Shown one piece after another: positions 9,607 through 18,368 of a stretch of 49,867 bases of DNA. The stretch is from DATCZB01 sp035513215. Lineage in GTDB: Bacteria > Pseudomonadota > Gammaproteobacteria > Steroidobacterales > Rariloculaceae. The first letter of the stretch is position 1, and each line of letters opens with the position of its first letter. Position numbers and translations under genes: made by a program. The notes beneath the pieces are model-generated. The model made no database searches and was not told where the DNA came from. It saw nothing but the letters and a program-made list of their open reading frames with translations. The stretch is taken from NCBI GenBank assembly GCA_035513215.1, contig DATKCK010000077.1, positions 1 through 49,867 on the forward strand. Direction: 5' to 3'.

Positions 9607-10874
9607 GCATGACGGCGATAAGGCGGGCATTCGAGGATCGCGGGCACGAGCTGCCCGGGACCGCGCAGACACATGCGCGAAGGCGCCGCGCGCTCGATCG
9701 CTTCGGCGAGCTCGGCCTGCCGGGGCGGCGTATCGAAGCCTGGCACTACACCGATCTCTCCTCGTTTGCCGACAAGGCATTCGATTTCATCGCGCCGCTG
9801 CCCGACGACGCCGCGCTCGACAGTGCCGCGCGGCTGCTGGCCTTGCACCCGCCGGTCGACGCCGGCACACGGATCGTATTCGTCGACGGCCATCGCATCG
9901 AATCGCTCGGCGACGCGAAAGCCGACCCGAGCATCGAGATCCTGCCCCTGACGCTCGAGAGTGCGGCGCGCGCCGACGATTCCGCGCTGTCTGCGCTCAA
10001 TACGGCCTTTCTGAGAGAAGGCGCGCGCGTCTGCGTCACCGGTCGGGCGCTGGCTCCGATCGAGCTCGTCTTCGTCGGCACGGGCCGCGGTTTCGCACCG
10101 CAACTGAAGCTTGCGATCGAGCTCGCCGCCGGCGCCGAGGCGACCGCCATCGTCAGTTTCATCGATGTCCCAGGAGCCGACGAGGGCTGGCTCAATCTCG
10201 TCACGGACCTCACGCTCGGCGAAGACAGCGCGCTGACGCTGTATCGCCTGCAAACGCACGATGCGCAGCTGAATCACACGGCGATCCATCGCGCGAGCCT
10301 CTCGCGTCGTGCCAGGCTCGTCGCGGCCAATGTCGAGCGCGGCGGCAAGCTCGTGCGCAACGAGTTCGAGATCGTGCTGCAAGGCACGGAAGCCGAGGCC
10401 CATGTCTTCGGCCTCGCGCTGACGCGCGACCGGCAGCATTGCGACACGCGCATCGCGATCGATCACAGCGCGGCCAGGACGACGAGTCGACAGGATTACC
10501 GCGCGATCGTCGCGGATGCAAGCCGCAGCGTCTTCAACGGCAAGGTCGTTGTGCGGCAGCACGCCCAGCACATCGACGCACGCCAGCGAAACGACAATCT
10601 CCTGCTCTCCGCGAAGGCCGAGGTCGACACGAAGCCCGAGCTCGAGATCTACGCCGATCAGGTCATCTGCAGCCACGGCGCGACGGTCGGAGAGCTCGAC
10701 GAGGAGCAGCTATTCTATCTGCGGACCCGGGGCATCGATGCGGAATCGGCGCGCGGCATCCTGACCACGGCATTTGCCGACACGATTCTCGAACGCATTG
10801 CGCACGAAGGTTTTCGCGAGCGAGCGCGTCGGGCCATCGATGGCGCGCTGCCGCGCGCGATTGGTATCGGGTGA
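9603..10874 (+). CDS. sufD: Fe-S cluster assembly protein SufD
   Basis: A 423-residue SufB paralogue that completes the SufBC2D scaffold and is implicated in iron entry. The N-terminal helical part has RIEAWHYTDLSSF; the C-terminal beta-helix part shows FNGKVVVRQHAQHIDARQ, ICSHGATVGELDEEQLFYL and RGIDAESARGIL, with His in the CSHGAT motif. Coupled to sufC by an ATGA overlap. The gap to sufS is only seven bases. Confidence 0.95.
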
Positions 10875-10881
10875 ACCAGCG

Positions 10882-12138
10882 ATGAGTCTCGAAGCCAGAT
10901 CACGACCGGCGCGCAAAGTGGACGCGGAGGTCGCGAGACTGCGCGAGGATTTTCCGGCGCTCGCGCAGAAGATCGGCGGCAAGCCGCTCGCTTATCTCGA
11001 CAGCGCGGCATCCGCCCAGTGTCCCCGGAGCGTGCTCGACGCGATCTTCGAGCAGCAGGGGATGAATCACGCCAACGTGCACCGCGGCGTACACTACCTC
11101 GCCGAGCGCGCGACGGCAGCCTACGAGGCGGCCCGCGACAAGGTCGCGGCCTTCGTCAACGCGTCGTCGCGCGAGGAGATCGTATTCACGCGCGGCACGA
11201 CGGAATCGATCAATCTCGTCGCCGCGAGCCTGGGCGGCAGCCTGCTGAAAGCGGGCGATGAGATCCTCGTCTCCGGCATGGAGCATCATTCGAACATCGT
11301 GCCCTGGCAGCTCATCGCGGCAAGGACGGGAGCCAGGCTCGTGCCGGTACCGATCACGCCCGCCGGCGAGCTCGATCTCGAAGCCTTCGAGCGAGCGCTC
11401 TGCGATAAGACGCGGATCGTGGCGCTGACCCACGTTTCGAACGCGCTCGGGACGGTCAACCCGGTCAGGGCGCTGACGGAGAAGGCGCAAGCCGCCGGCG
11501 CGCTCGTCGTTCTCGACGGCGCACAGGCCGTGCCGCATTTCCCCGTCGACGTCCGCGACATCGGCTGCGACTTCTATGCCTTCTCGGGCCACAAGATGTT
11601 CGCGGGCACCGGGATCGGCGCGCTTTACGGGCGGGCCGCCCTGCTCGATCGCATGCCGCCTTACCAGGGCGGCGGCGAGATGATCCTGACGGTCGCGTTC
11701 GACTCGTCGACTTACAACGTGCTGCCCTACAAGTTCGAGGCCGGCACGCCGAACGTCACCGGCGCGGTCGCGCTCGGCGCCGCGATCGACTATCTCTCGC
11801 GCCTCGACCGCGAGGCCGTTGCCGCCTACGAGAACGGACTGCTCGCCTACGCCACCGACCGGCTGCTGGCCGTTCCGGCTTTAAGGATCATCGGGACGGC
11901 CCGCGCGAAGGTGGGCGTCGCATCCTTCGTGATCGACGGCATTCATGCGCACGACCTCGGCACAATCGTCAATGACGAGAGCGTCGCGATCCGCACGGGC
12001 CATCATTGCGCGATGCCGGTCATGGATTTCTTCGGCGTGGCCGCGACGGCGCGCGCCTCGCTTGCCCTCTACAACAACGAGGAAGACGTCGATCGCCTGA
12101 TTCTGGGCCTCGAAAGGGCCAGGAAGCTCTTCAAATGA
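10882..12138 (+). CDS. sufS: Cysteine desulfurase SufS
   Basis: A PLP enzyme that takes sulfur from cysteine as an enzyme persulfide. The 418 residues include EHHSNIVPWQ (His135-136 region), the PLP-binding Lys238 in FSGHKMFAGTG and catalytic Cys376 in RTGHHCAMP, all at group-II desulfurase positions. I chose ATG 10882, seven bases after the sufD stop; the open frame extends further upstream inside sufD. The stop overlaps sufU by ATGA. Its partner here is SufU rather than SufE, since no sufE is present. Confidence 0.96.
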   Translation: MSLEARSRPARKVDAEVARLREDFPALAQKIGGKPLAYLDSAASAQCPRSVLDAIFEQQGMNHANVHRGVHYLAERATAAYEAARDKVAAFVNASSREEIVFTRGTTESINLVAASLGGSLLKAGDEILVSGMEHHSNIVPWQLIAARTGARLVPVPITPAGELDLEAFERALCDKTRIVALTHVSNALGTVNPVRALTEKAQAAGALVVLDGAQAVPHFPVDVRDIGCDFYAFSGHKMFAGTGIGALYGRAALLDRMPPYQGGGEMILTVAFDSSTYNVLPYKFEAGTPNVTGAVALGAAIDYLSRLDREAVAAYENGLLAYATDRLLAVPALRIIGTARAKVGVASFVIDGIHAHDLGTIVNDESVAIRTGHHCAMPVMDFFGVAATARASLALYNNEEDVDRLILGLERARKLFK

Positions 12139-12578
12139 GCGACCTCAAGGAACTCTACCGCGAGGTCATACTCGATCATAACCGGAGCCCGCGAAACTTC
12201 GGCGAGATCGAGAATGCGGATCGTGTCGTCAATGGCGTCAACCCGCTCTGCGGCGACAAGATGACGCTCTATCTCAAGCTCGATGGGGATCGTATCGGCG
12301 ACGCGCGCTTCGAAGGCACCGGCTGCGCCATCTCGATCGCGTCCTCCTCGCTGATGACGGAGCGCGTCAAGGGGTCGACCATCGAGGAGTCGCTCGATCT
12401 CTTCAATGACGTGCGCGCCATGCTGACGGGGGCGCGCGATCCCGACGATCGAATGGAAAAGCTCGCCGTGCTCGCCGGCGTGCGCGAGTTTCCGAGCCGC
12501 GTGAAGTGCGCGAGCCTCGCGTGGCATGCGCTCAAGTCCGCTCTGACGAGCGACAAGAGCGAGATCAGCACGGAATAG
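12135..12578 (+). CDS. sufU: SufU, zinc-dependent sulfur-transfer partner of SufS
   Basis: A 147-residue IscU-fold protein. The metal ligands Cys39 and Asp41 (NPLCGD), Cys64 (GTGCAIS) and Cys125 (RVKCASL) match those of Bacillus SufU, and the insert before the last cysteine (TGARDPDDRMEKLAVLAGVREFP) is the hallmark of SufU as opposed to IscU. In characterised systems SufU binds zinc and accepts persulfide from SufS. Coupled to sufS by ATGA overlap. An IscU-type scaffold role is less likely because SufBCD is complete. Confidence 0.93.
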   Translation: MSDLKELYREVILDHNRSPRNFGEIENADRVVNGVNPLCGDKMTLYLKLDGDRIGDARFEGTGCAISIASSSLMTERVKGSTIEESLDLFNDVRAMLTGARDPDDRMEKLAVLAGVREFPSRVKCASLAWHALKSALTSDKSEISTE

Positions 12579-12582
12579 CCTG

Positions 12583-13134
12583 ATGTTCGGATCGCAGAAC
12601 GAGCCGGTGACGCTGCAGCGGGATTGCGAAGCCGTCCTGATCCCGATGGGCGAGAAGGTCACGCTGCCCGAGGGCACGAGCGGATTCATCACGCAGGCGC
12701 TCGGCGGCAGCTTCACGATCTATATCGAGGGCAATCTGTTCAGGGTCGCCGGAGCCGATGCCGATGCCGTCGGCAAGGAGCCGATCAAGGCGCCCGCCGT
12801 CCCCGAGAACGCATCGGACGAAGACATCGAAAGCATCGTCTGGGATCAGATGCGCACCTGCTACGACCCGGAGATTCCGATCAACATCGTCGATCTCGGT
12901 CTCGTCTATCGCTGCGAGATAGAAAGCACCGGGACCGGCGGCCGAATCGTGCATATCGCAATGACGCTGACGGCGCCCGGCTGCGGCATGGGTCCGGTAC
13001 TGATGGAGGACGTCAAGGAAAAGGTCGAGATCATCCCGACCGTCGAGGAAGCCGACGTCGAGCTCGTCTTCGACCCGCCCTGGAACACCTCGATGATGAC
13101 GGACGAGGCCAAGCTCCAGGCCGGACTGTTTTGA
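12583..13134 (+). CDS. sufT: Fe-S assembly protein SufT (MIP18/DUF59 family)
   Basis: A 183-residue protein. Residues 1-55 form the SufT-specific N-terminus (LIPMGEKVTLPEGT, FITQALGGSFTIYIEGNLFRV); residues about 78-175 are the MIP18/DUF59 domain with YDPEIPINIVDLGLVY, the cluster-binding TAPGCGMGPV cysteine and VFDPPWNTSMMTDEA. SufT acts in cluster maturation or delivery under high demand. The start is five bases after the sufU stop. It is the last gene of the suf operon proper; a large palindrome follows immediately. Confidence 0.92.
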   Translation: MFGSQNEPVTLQRDCEAVLIPMGEKVTLPEGTSGFITQALGGSFTIYIEGNLFRVAGADADAVGKEPIKAPAVPENASDEDIESIVWDQMRTCYDPEIPINIVDLGLVYRCEIESTGTGGRIVHIAMTLTAPGCGMGPVLMEDVKEKVEIIPTVEEADVELVFDPPWNTSMMTDEAKLQAGLF

Positions 13135-13137
13135 AAT

Positions 13138-13191
13138 GGGGTCAGACCCCTTTCAGGTTGGGTCAGACCCAACCTGAAAGGGGTCTGACCC
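13138..13191 (+). repeat. Perfect 53-base inverted repeat of the GGGGTCAGACCCC family
   Basis: Two 21-base arms (13139-13159 and 13171-13191) flank GGGTCAGACCC, itself a palindrome around a central A. It starts four bases after the sufT stop and lies 24 bases before sixA. The RNA would form a very stable hairpin, which may end or stabilise the suf transcript; there is no T-tract. The same core occurs at 13723-13759, 28876-28890 and 32646-32674. Confidence 0.9.
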
Positions 13192-13214
13192 GAATTCGCC
13201 ACGAATTCGCCACG

Positions 13215-13718
13215 ATGAAACGATTCGTTATATTTCGCCACGCGAAGTCGAGCTGGGACAAGCGCGGTCGCGCCGATCACGACCGCCCGCTGGCCGATCG
13301 CGGCCGGCGCGACGGGCCCCGCATGGGCGAGCGGCTCGCCCGCCGCGGCATCAAGCCCGATCTGCTGCTCGTAAGCTCCGCGAAGCGCGCCCGCGAGACA
13401 GCCGAGCTGATCGAACCCGCCCTGAAGCACGCAAGCCTGGCCCAGGTGATCGATCCCGACATCTATCTTGCCAGCTCCGGCAAGCTGATCGAGATTCTCA
13501 AGACCGTCAGCGACGACGTCGATGAGCTCCTGCTCATCGGCCACAATCCCGGCCTGACACAGCTCGCCAACCAGCTCCTGCCGGAGTTCAGGCTGCACAA
13601 CCTGCCGACGGCCGGCGCCGTCGCGATCGAGTCGGAAGCCGAGCGCTGGCGATATCTCGACACGACCGGTCTTCACCTGCGCTTCTACGACTACCCCAAG
13701 AACCCCGATCCCGTCTGA
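13215..13718 (+). CDS. sixA: Phosphohistidine phosphatase SixA-like
   Basis: A 167-residue histidine-phosphatase superfamily protein. The catalytic RHG-type motif is FRHAKSSW near the N-terminus; SSAKRARETAELI and LLLIGHNPGLTQLA supply the second Arg and second His. SixA proteins remove phosphate from histidine-phosphotransfer or PTS proteins; the substrate here is unknown. The ATG at 13215 begins MKRFVIFRHAK; the longer open frame upstream runs antisense-like through sufT and is not coding. Palindromic repeats flank the gene on both sides, so it may be transcribed apart from suf. Confidence 0.88.
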   Translation: MKRFVIFRHAKSSWDKRGRADHDRPLADRGRRDGPRMGERLARRGIKPDLLLVSSAKRARETAELIEPALKHASLAQVIDPDIYLASSGKLIEILKTVSDDVDELLLIGHNPGLTQLANQLLPEFRLHNLPTAGAVAIESEAERWRYLDTTGLHLRFYDYPKNPDPV

Positions 13719-13722
13719 GTTT

Positions 13723-13759
13723 GGGGTCAGCGTGAAATGCGTGAAAGGGGTCTGACCCC
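13723..13759 (+). repeat. Degenerate GGGGTCAGACCCC-family inverted repeat
   Basis: GGGGTCAG (13723-13730) and CTGACCCC (13752-13759) enclose a short spacer, and the right side contains its own palindrome GGGGTCTGACCCC (13747-13759). It fills the gap between the convergent sixA and sppA and could work as a bidirectional end signal. Confidence 0.8.
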
Positions 13760-13772
13760 ATTTCATCCCGAT

Positions 13773-15623
13773 TCATCGCACGTCGCAGAAGCAGTAAGCG
13801 TGCATGCCTTTAGGGTCGTCGAGATGATCGAGGAAGGCGAGCGGCTCGGATGCCACTTCGACGAGCCGCTCGAGCGATGCCGGCAGGCGCGTCCCGATTC
13901 CGAGCGCCGAGATCGCGGGTGACCCGGCCTCGATCAGATTGAGCGCGATCCGCTCGGCCCAGCCGAGCTCCGGTTCCAGGCGATCGATCGAATAGCTGTT
14001 CGGCGCGAGACCGGCGAGCTCGGCGGCAGACTCGATCGCCTCGTCGAGCCCGCCGAGACTGTCGATGAGGCCGCGCGCCTGCGCCTCACCGGCAATCCAG
14101 ACCCTGCCGCGCGCCGATGCTTCGACCGCCGCCTCGCTTAGGTCGCGGTGCTCGGCGACCTTGCTCACGAAATCCTCGTAAGTCCGTTCGACCGAAAGCT
14201 GAAGGTAGGCGCTGATCTCCTCGCCCACGCCCTGAAGCGGATCGAGCTGACCGGAAAGCTCGGTCGTGCCTACGCCGTCGATGGCGATTCCGATCTCCGC
14301 CAGCGCCCGTTGTACCGTCGGGAAGGTCGTCCAGACGCCGATCGACCCCGTTAGCGTCGAGGGGCTCGCCCAGATCTCGTCGGCATTCATCGAGATCCAG
14401 TAGCCGCCGGACGCGGCGACACTGCCCATCGAGACGACGACGGGCCGGTTCGTCGCTCGAAACAGCTGAAGCTCGCGAAGGATCAGCTCGGATGCATGGG
14501 CGCTGCCGCCGGGGCTGTCGATTCTTAGAACCAGCGCCCGAATTCCCGAATCCTGCCGCGCCTCGCGGATCAGCCTGGCGAGCGATTCGCCGCCGATGCT
14601 TCCCGATGGCTGCATGCCGTCCAGGATCATCCCGGCGGCCACGATCAGGCCGATCCGACGCGGCGCGGCACCGGCAAGCGCGTCGGCATGGACCGTCAGA
14701 TAGTCGCGATGGGCGATGGCCGCGTAGCTGTCATCGCCCGCGTCGCCGGCGCCGACGATCTGGCGAATCCGGCTTCGGATCTGATCGTACGGCAGGGCTT
14801 CGTCGACGAGCCCGAAATCGACGGCGAGCCGCGCGGAATCGCCCGCGGCGTCCCGAAGCAGTGGAATGAAGTCGTCGGCATAGCGTTGCAGGCTGTCCGG
14901 TTCCAGACTCCGCACGCGCTCCACGTCGCGCTGATACAGATCCCACATCGCGTTCAGGTAGGCGCTGCGGGCTTCACGATCCTCGTCGGACATGCCTTCG
15001 CGCGCATAAGGCTCGACGCCCGACTTGTATTCGCCGACCGACCAGGTGTTGTAGTCGACGTAGATCTTGTCGAACAGCGCCTTGTAATAAGGAATGTACG
15101 TGCTGTAGCCGTCGATGAGCACGAGCCCCATCGGATGCATGAAGATCTCGTCGGCGTGCGCGGCGAGATAGTACTGATTCCGATCGAAGCCGGCGCCGAC
15201 GGCGAAGACGGGCTTGCCGCTGCGTTTGAACGCCTCGATGGCCCGACCGAGCTCCTCGAGCTTGCTCAAGCCGGCCCCGCGCAGGCTGTCGAGGTTCAGC
15301 ACGAGCGTCCTGATGCGATCGTCGGTTTCCGCGAGCCGCACCGCCTCGATCAGATCGGCAAGCAGCGTCTCGCCGAAATCGATCCCCTGGGCGAGCGCCA
15401 GCGCGCGCTGCAAGGGATCGCCGCTGAGCTGATCCACGATCAGCCCCTGCGGGTCGAGGACCAATGCGGCCGAAGCGGGAACGACCGGCCGCGGCGGCGA
15501 CAGCAGCGTAACTGCCAGCGACAGCAGGAAGATCAGGAAGGCGAGATGCAGAATGCGCCGGAATCGGTCGATCCAGCGCCAGATGACGCCCAAAGCGCGG
15601 AAAAAGCTGTTTTGGTTACTCAT
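13773..15623 (-). CDS. sppA: Signal peptide peptidase SppA, 67 kDa type
   Basis: A 616-residue membrane-anchored serine protease that degrades cleaved signal peptides. One transmembrane helix lies at residues 24-42. The protein has two homologous S49 domains, as in E. coli: the catalytic Lys200 in GEYKSGVEPYAREGMSDEDR from the first and Ser405 in SVAASGGYWIS from the second form the Ser-Lys dyad. RIDSPGGS marks the oxyanion region. The end MHAYCFCDVR carries two extra cysteines. It converges with sixA and is followed upstream by the TRAP genes, 17 bases from the DctM stop. Confidence 0.96.
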   Translation of the reverse strand: MSNQNSFFRALGVIWRWIDRFRRILHLAFLIFLLSLAVTLLSPPRPVVPASAALVLDPQGLIVDQLSGDPLQRALALAQGIDFGETLLADLIEAVRLAETDDRIRTLVLNLDSLRGAGLSKLEELGRAIEAFKRSGKPVFAVGAGFDRNQYYLAAHADEIFMHPMGLVLIDGYSTYIPYYKALFDKIYVDYNTWSVGEYKSGVEPYAREGMSDEDREARSAYLNAMWDLYQRDVERVRSLEPDSLQRYADDFIPLLRDAAGDSARLAVDFGLVDEALPYDQIRSRIRQIVGAGDAGDDSYAAIAHRDYLTVHADALAGAAPRRIGLIVAAGMILDGMQPSGSIGGESLARLIREARQDSGIRALVLRIDSPGGSAHASELILRELQLFRATNRPVVVSMGSVAASGGYWISMNADEIWASPSTLTGSIGVWTTFPTVQRALAEIGIAIDGVGTTELSGQLDPLQGVGEEISAYLQLSVERTYEDFVSKVAEHRDLSEAAVEASARGRVWIAGEAQARGLIDSLGGLDEAIESAAELAGLAPNSYSIDRLEPELGWAERIALNLIEAGSPAISALGIGTRLPASLERLVEVASEPLAFLDHLDDPKGMHAYCFCDVR

Positions 15624-15640
15624 ATCGCAAGACTACGAGG

Positions 15641-16900
15641 TTAGGACAGGAGAAACAGTGACAGTTGAGGCAGGAACGCGATCAGGAGCACACAGACTAG
15701 CAGCACCAGCAAAAACGGCAACGTGGCCGAATATACCTCGGCGATGTCCCTCTCGAACCGGTAGCTCGAAATGAAGAGGTTGAGCCCAACGGGCGGCGTC
15801 ATGTAACCGAGCTCCATCGCAGCGAGAAAGACGATCCCCAGATGCACCGGATGAATGCCGAACTCGATCGCCACCGGAACGATCAGCGGCACGACTAGCA
15901 CGATGGCCGAGAAGATGTCGAGAATCGCGCCGACAACCAGCAGGAACAAGAGCAGACCGACGAGGAAACCGCCCTCCGACGCGACGTAACGGCTGACGAG
16001 CTCGAACAGTCGCTGCGGGACCTCGATGTCGATCATGTAGCTCGTCGATGCCAGCGAAAGCCCGAGAATCATGAAAATGGCGCCGACGAGAATCATCGAC
16101 TCGCGAACGATCTCGGGCAGATCGCGCAGCGAGATCTCGCGCCGCAGCAGAAACTCCGTGCCGATCACGTAGACGGCCGTGACGGCAGCGGCCTCGGAGA
16201 CGGCAAAAAAGCCGCTGTAGATGCCGCCGAGCACGATCGGGGCCAAAGGCAGCTCGTAACGCGCGTCGACCACGGCCGCCTTGAGCTCCGCCATCGAGAC
16301 TCGGCGCTTCGAGGCCGTCCGGCCGCGATTCCTCCAGTAGCTGTAGACCGCGAGCAGCACGACCATCAGCGTGCCCGGAATGATGCCGGCGAGAAAGAGA
16401 TCGTCTATGGCGACCTCCGCAATGATGCCGTAGAGAATCAGCGGCAGCGACGGCGCGAACAGAAGCCCCAGGCTCCCTGACGTTGTGATCAGCCCGAGGC
16501 TGAACTTGTCGCTGTACCCGGAGGCGACGAGCGCCGGAAACAGCACGGCCCCGAGCGCGATGATCGTGACGCCCGAAGCGCCCGTGAACGCCGTGAAAAG
16601 CGCGCAAGCCGCGAGCGAGACGATGGCGAGCCCGCCGGGCAGCCACCCGAGCGCGGCCTCGGACAGGCGCACGAGCCGGCGGGGCGCATTGCCCTTACTG
16701 AGCAGAAAGCCCGCGAACGTGAAAAGCGGGATCGCCAGTAGCACCGACGTCTCGGCGATGCCGTAGAACTCGATCGGGACGATCGAGAGGTCGGTCCCCT
16801 CACGCCCGAAACCGAGCATGGCACTCGCGCCGATCGCGGCGAACAGCGGCGCGCCGAGAAGAATGATGGCGACGAGCGCGATCGCGACGAGAAGCGTCAC
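15641..16900 (-). CDS. TRAP transporter large permease DctM
   Basis: A 419-residue membrane protein with about twelve transmembrane helices, the sodium-coupled transport subunit. Family marks include GIAETSVLLAIPLFTFAGFLLS, FTGASGVTIIALGAVLFPAL, SGSLGLLFAPSLPLILYG and ELGYMTPPVGLNLFISS. Translation starts at GTG 16900, overlapping the DctQ stop (GTGA), and matches the usual N-terminus; the much longer open frame is a shadow over dctQ. Works with the DctQ and DctP proteins encoded just upstream. Confidence 0.94.
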   Translation of the reverse strand: MTLLVAIALVAIILLGAPLFAAIGASAMLGFGREGTDLSIVPIEFYGIAETSVLLAIPLFTFAGFLLSKGNAPRRLVRLSEAALGWLPGGLAIVSLAACALFTAFTGASGVTIIALGAVLFPALVASGYSDKFSLGLITTSGSLGLLFAPSLPLILYGIIAEVAIDDLFLAGIIPGTLMVVLLAVYSYWRNRGRTASKRRVSMAELKAAVVDARYELPLAPIVLGGIYSGFFAVSEAAAVTAVYVIGTEFLLRREISLRDLPEIVRESMILVGAIFMILGLSLASTSYMIDIEVPQRLFELVSRYVASEGGFLVGLLLFLLVVGAILDIFSAIVLVVPLIVPVAIEFGIHPVHLGIVFLAAMELGYMTPPVGLNLFISSYRFERDIAEVYSATLPFLLVLLVCVLLIAFLPQLSLFLLS

Positions 16901-17349
16901 GCCCTCTGCCTCAGAGTACGGACGGTCCCCGCGAGGAACTGCCAGGCGATCAGCGCGAAACCAACCGGCATGACGAGCTGAAATGCCCAGGCCGGCAGGT
17001 CGCCGAGCACCGTATCGCCGAAGCGGTAGGAATCGGCGACGAAGCGAAACGCCTGCCATGCCAGCATGGCGCTGACGACGGTTGCGAAGCCCGAAGCGAC
17101 GAGAGCAGCGGGCTTGTGCCAGGCGCGCGGGAAGTAGCGCGGCACGATACCGATCGCGATATGCCGGCCTTCGCGGCTCGCGGCGAGCGCTCCGACGACG
17201 GCGAGCCACAGCACGGCAAGCCGAATCAGATCGTCGGCCCATATCAGCGAATAGGAAAATACGTTGCGCAGAACGATCTGGAGAAACGCCAGCGTGATGA
17301 TGCCGAGCAGCAGGACGCTCATCAGCGCCGTTTCTATGCGCCGACCCAT
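16897..17349 (-). CDS. TRAP transporter small permease DctQ
   Basis: A 150-residue protein with four transmembrane helices: LLLGIITLAFLQIVLRNVF, WADDLIRLAVLWLAVVGAL, ALVASGFATVVSAMLAW and FQLVMPVGFALIAWQFL. The AASREGRHIAI loop is typical of DctQ. It pairs with DctM to form the membrane complex. The stop overlaps the dctM GTG, and the start is 14 bases after the DctP stop. Confidence 0.92.
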   Translation of the reverse strand: MGRRIETALMSVLLLGIITLAFLQIVLRNVFSYSLIWADDLIRLAVLWLAVVGALAASREGRHIAIGIVPRYFPRAWHKPAALVASGFATVVSAMLAWQAFRFVADSYRFGDTVLGDLPAWAFQLVMPVGFALIAWQFLAGTVRTLRQRA

Positions 17350-17363
17350 GACGTTACGGCGCT

Positions 17364-18368
17364 CTAGTGAGTCGCGCGGAATTCGTCGAGCAAGGCAAGC
17401 ATCGCATCGAACAGCTCGACGTCGATATCACGGTGCCGCCGAAGCTCCGGATATTGTTCCTCGATAATGCGCCGCCAGCTTTCGACGTCCGCCCGATTGA
17501 CGGGAACGGTCTCGATACCCATGCTCTCCATGATTCGCCGCGCCTCGGCGTTGTCGTCGCGCGAGGTGCTGTCGATGGTCGCCATCACTTCGGTGAGCAC
17601 CGACCTGACGACGACTTGATCGCTCTCGGCAAGCCCGTAGAAGACGTCGCTCGGAATCGCGAAAACGCCCATCGAATAGCTCAACGGCAAGTCGGTCCGA
17701 TACTTGACCTCAGTATGCCACTGGAGCACGAGTGCCGCGACCGGCGAGGCAGCCACGACATCGACGAGGCCGCGCCGCAAGCCCAGCAGCGCATCGCTCA
17801 GCTCGAGCGGGACCGGCGCGAGCCGGAGCGCATCGAGAACCTGATGAGCGATCGGATCGTTGTCCGGCACCCAGATCTTCTGGCGCCTGAGATCGTCGAC
17901 GTGGCTGACCGGAACGTTCGACATCAGATTGGAGAATCCGCCCTCGCTGAAGCCGAAGCTGACGAAGCCGGCCTGCTCGAGACCGGCCGCGATCCTGGCG
18001 TCGAGACGCGAGCGCACGTAGTCGACCTCGTCGAGCGATTCGAAGATCAGCGGAATGCCGTAGGTGTTGAGGCCCGGATAAAGCGACGCGAGACCACCTG
18101 CGGTGAACGCGCCGCCGTGCAGGTCGCTAATGCGGATCTTTCGCAGCACCTGCTCGTCGGACCCGGCGATGCCCCCCGCGCGAAACCTCAGCGTGACGCG
18201 GCCTCCCGTGAGCTCGCGGATACGCTCGCCGCCGGCGGCCATTTCCCGCATCCACTGACTGTCGGCCGGCGCGAGCGTCGCGATCCGAAGCTCCTCGGCC
18301 TCCACGTCGCCCGCGGCGCCGAGCGCGAGCATCAGACCGAGGCAAAGCGGGACATAGCGGCGATTCAT
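17364..18368 (-). CDS. TRAP transporter substrate-binding protein, DctP fold, atypical ligand site
   Basis: A 334-residue periplasmic binding protein with a signal peptide (to about VEAEE). Family features include RIATLAPADSQWMREMAA, GIPLIFESLDEVDYVRS and LSDALLGLRRGLVDVVAASP. In most DctP proteins the segment DLKGxKxRVP supplies the arginine that holds the ligand carboxylate; here it reads DLRRQKIWVP with Trp166 in its place. Together with the adjacent TatT gene this suggests a TPAT-type TRAP system, for which a hydrophobic, non-carboxylate ligand has been proposed. The ligand cannot be named from sequence. Confidence 0.9.
   Translation of the reverse strand: MNRRYVPLCLGLMLALGAAGDVEAEELRIATLAPADSQWMREMAAGGERIRELTGGRVTLRFRAGGIAGSDEQVLRKIRISDLHGGAFTAGGLASLYPGLNTYGIPLIFESLDEVDYVRSRLDARIAAGLEQAGFVSFGFSEGGFSNLMSNVPVSHVDDLRRQKIWVPDNDPIAHQVLDALRLAPVPLELSDALLGLRRGLVDVVAASPVAALVLQWHTEVKYRTDLPLSYSMGVFAIPSDVFYGLAESDQVVVRSVLTEVMATIDSTSRDDNAEARRIMESMGIETVPVNRADVESWRRIIEEQYPELRRHRDIDVELFDAMLALLDEFRATH

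Noticed and set aside
13137..13191. The suf-sixA palindrome as a classic intrinsic terminator
   Set aside because: The stem is very strong but no T-run follows on either side; it is listed as a repeat.
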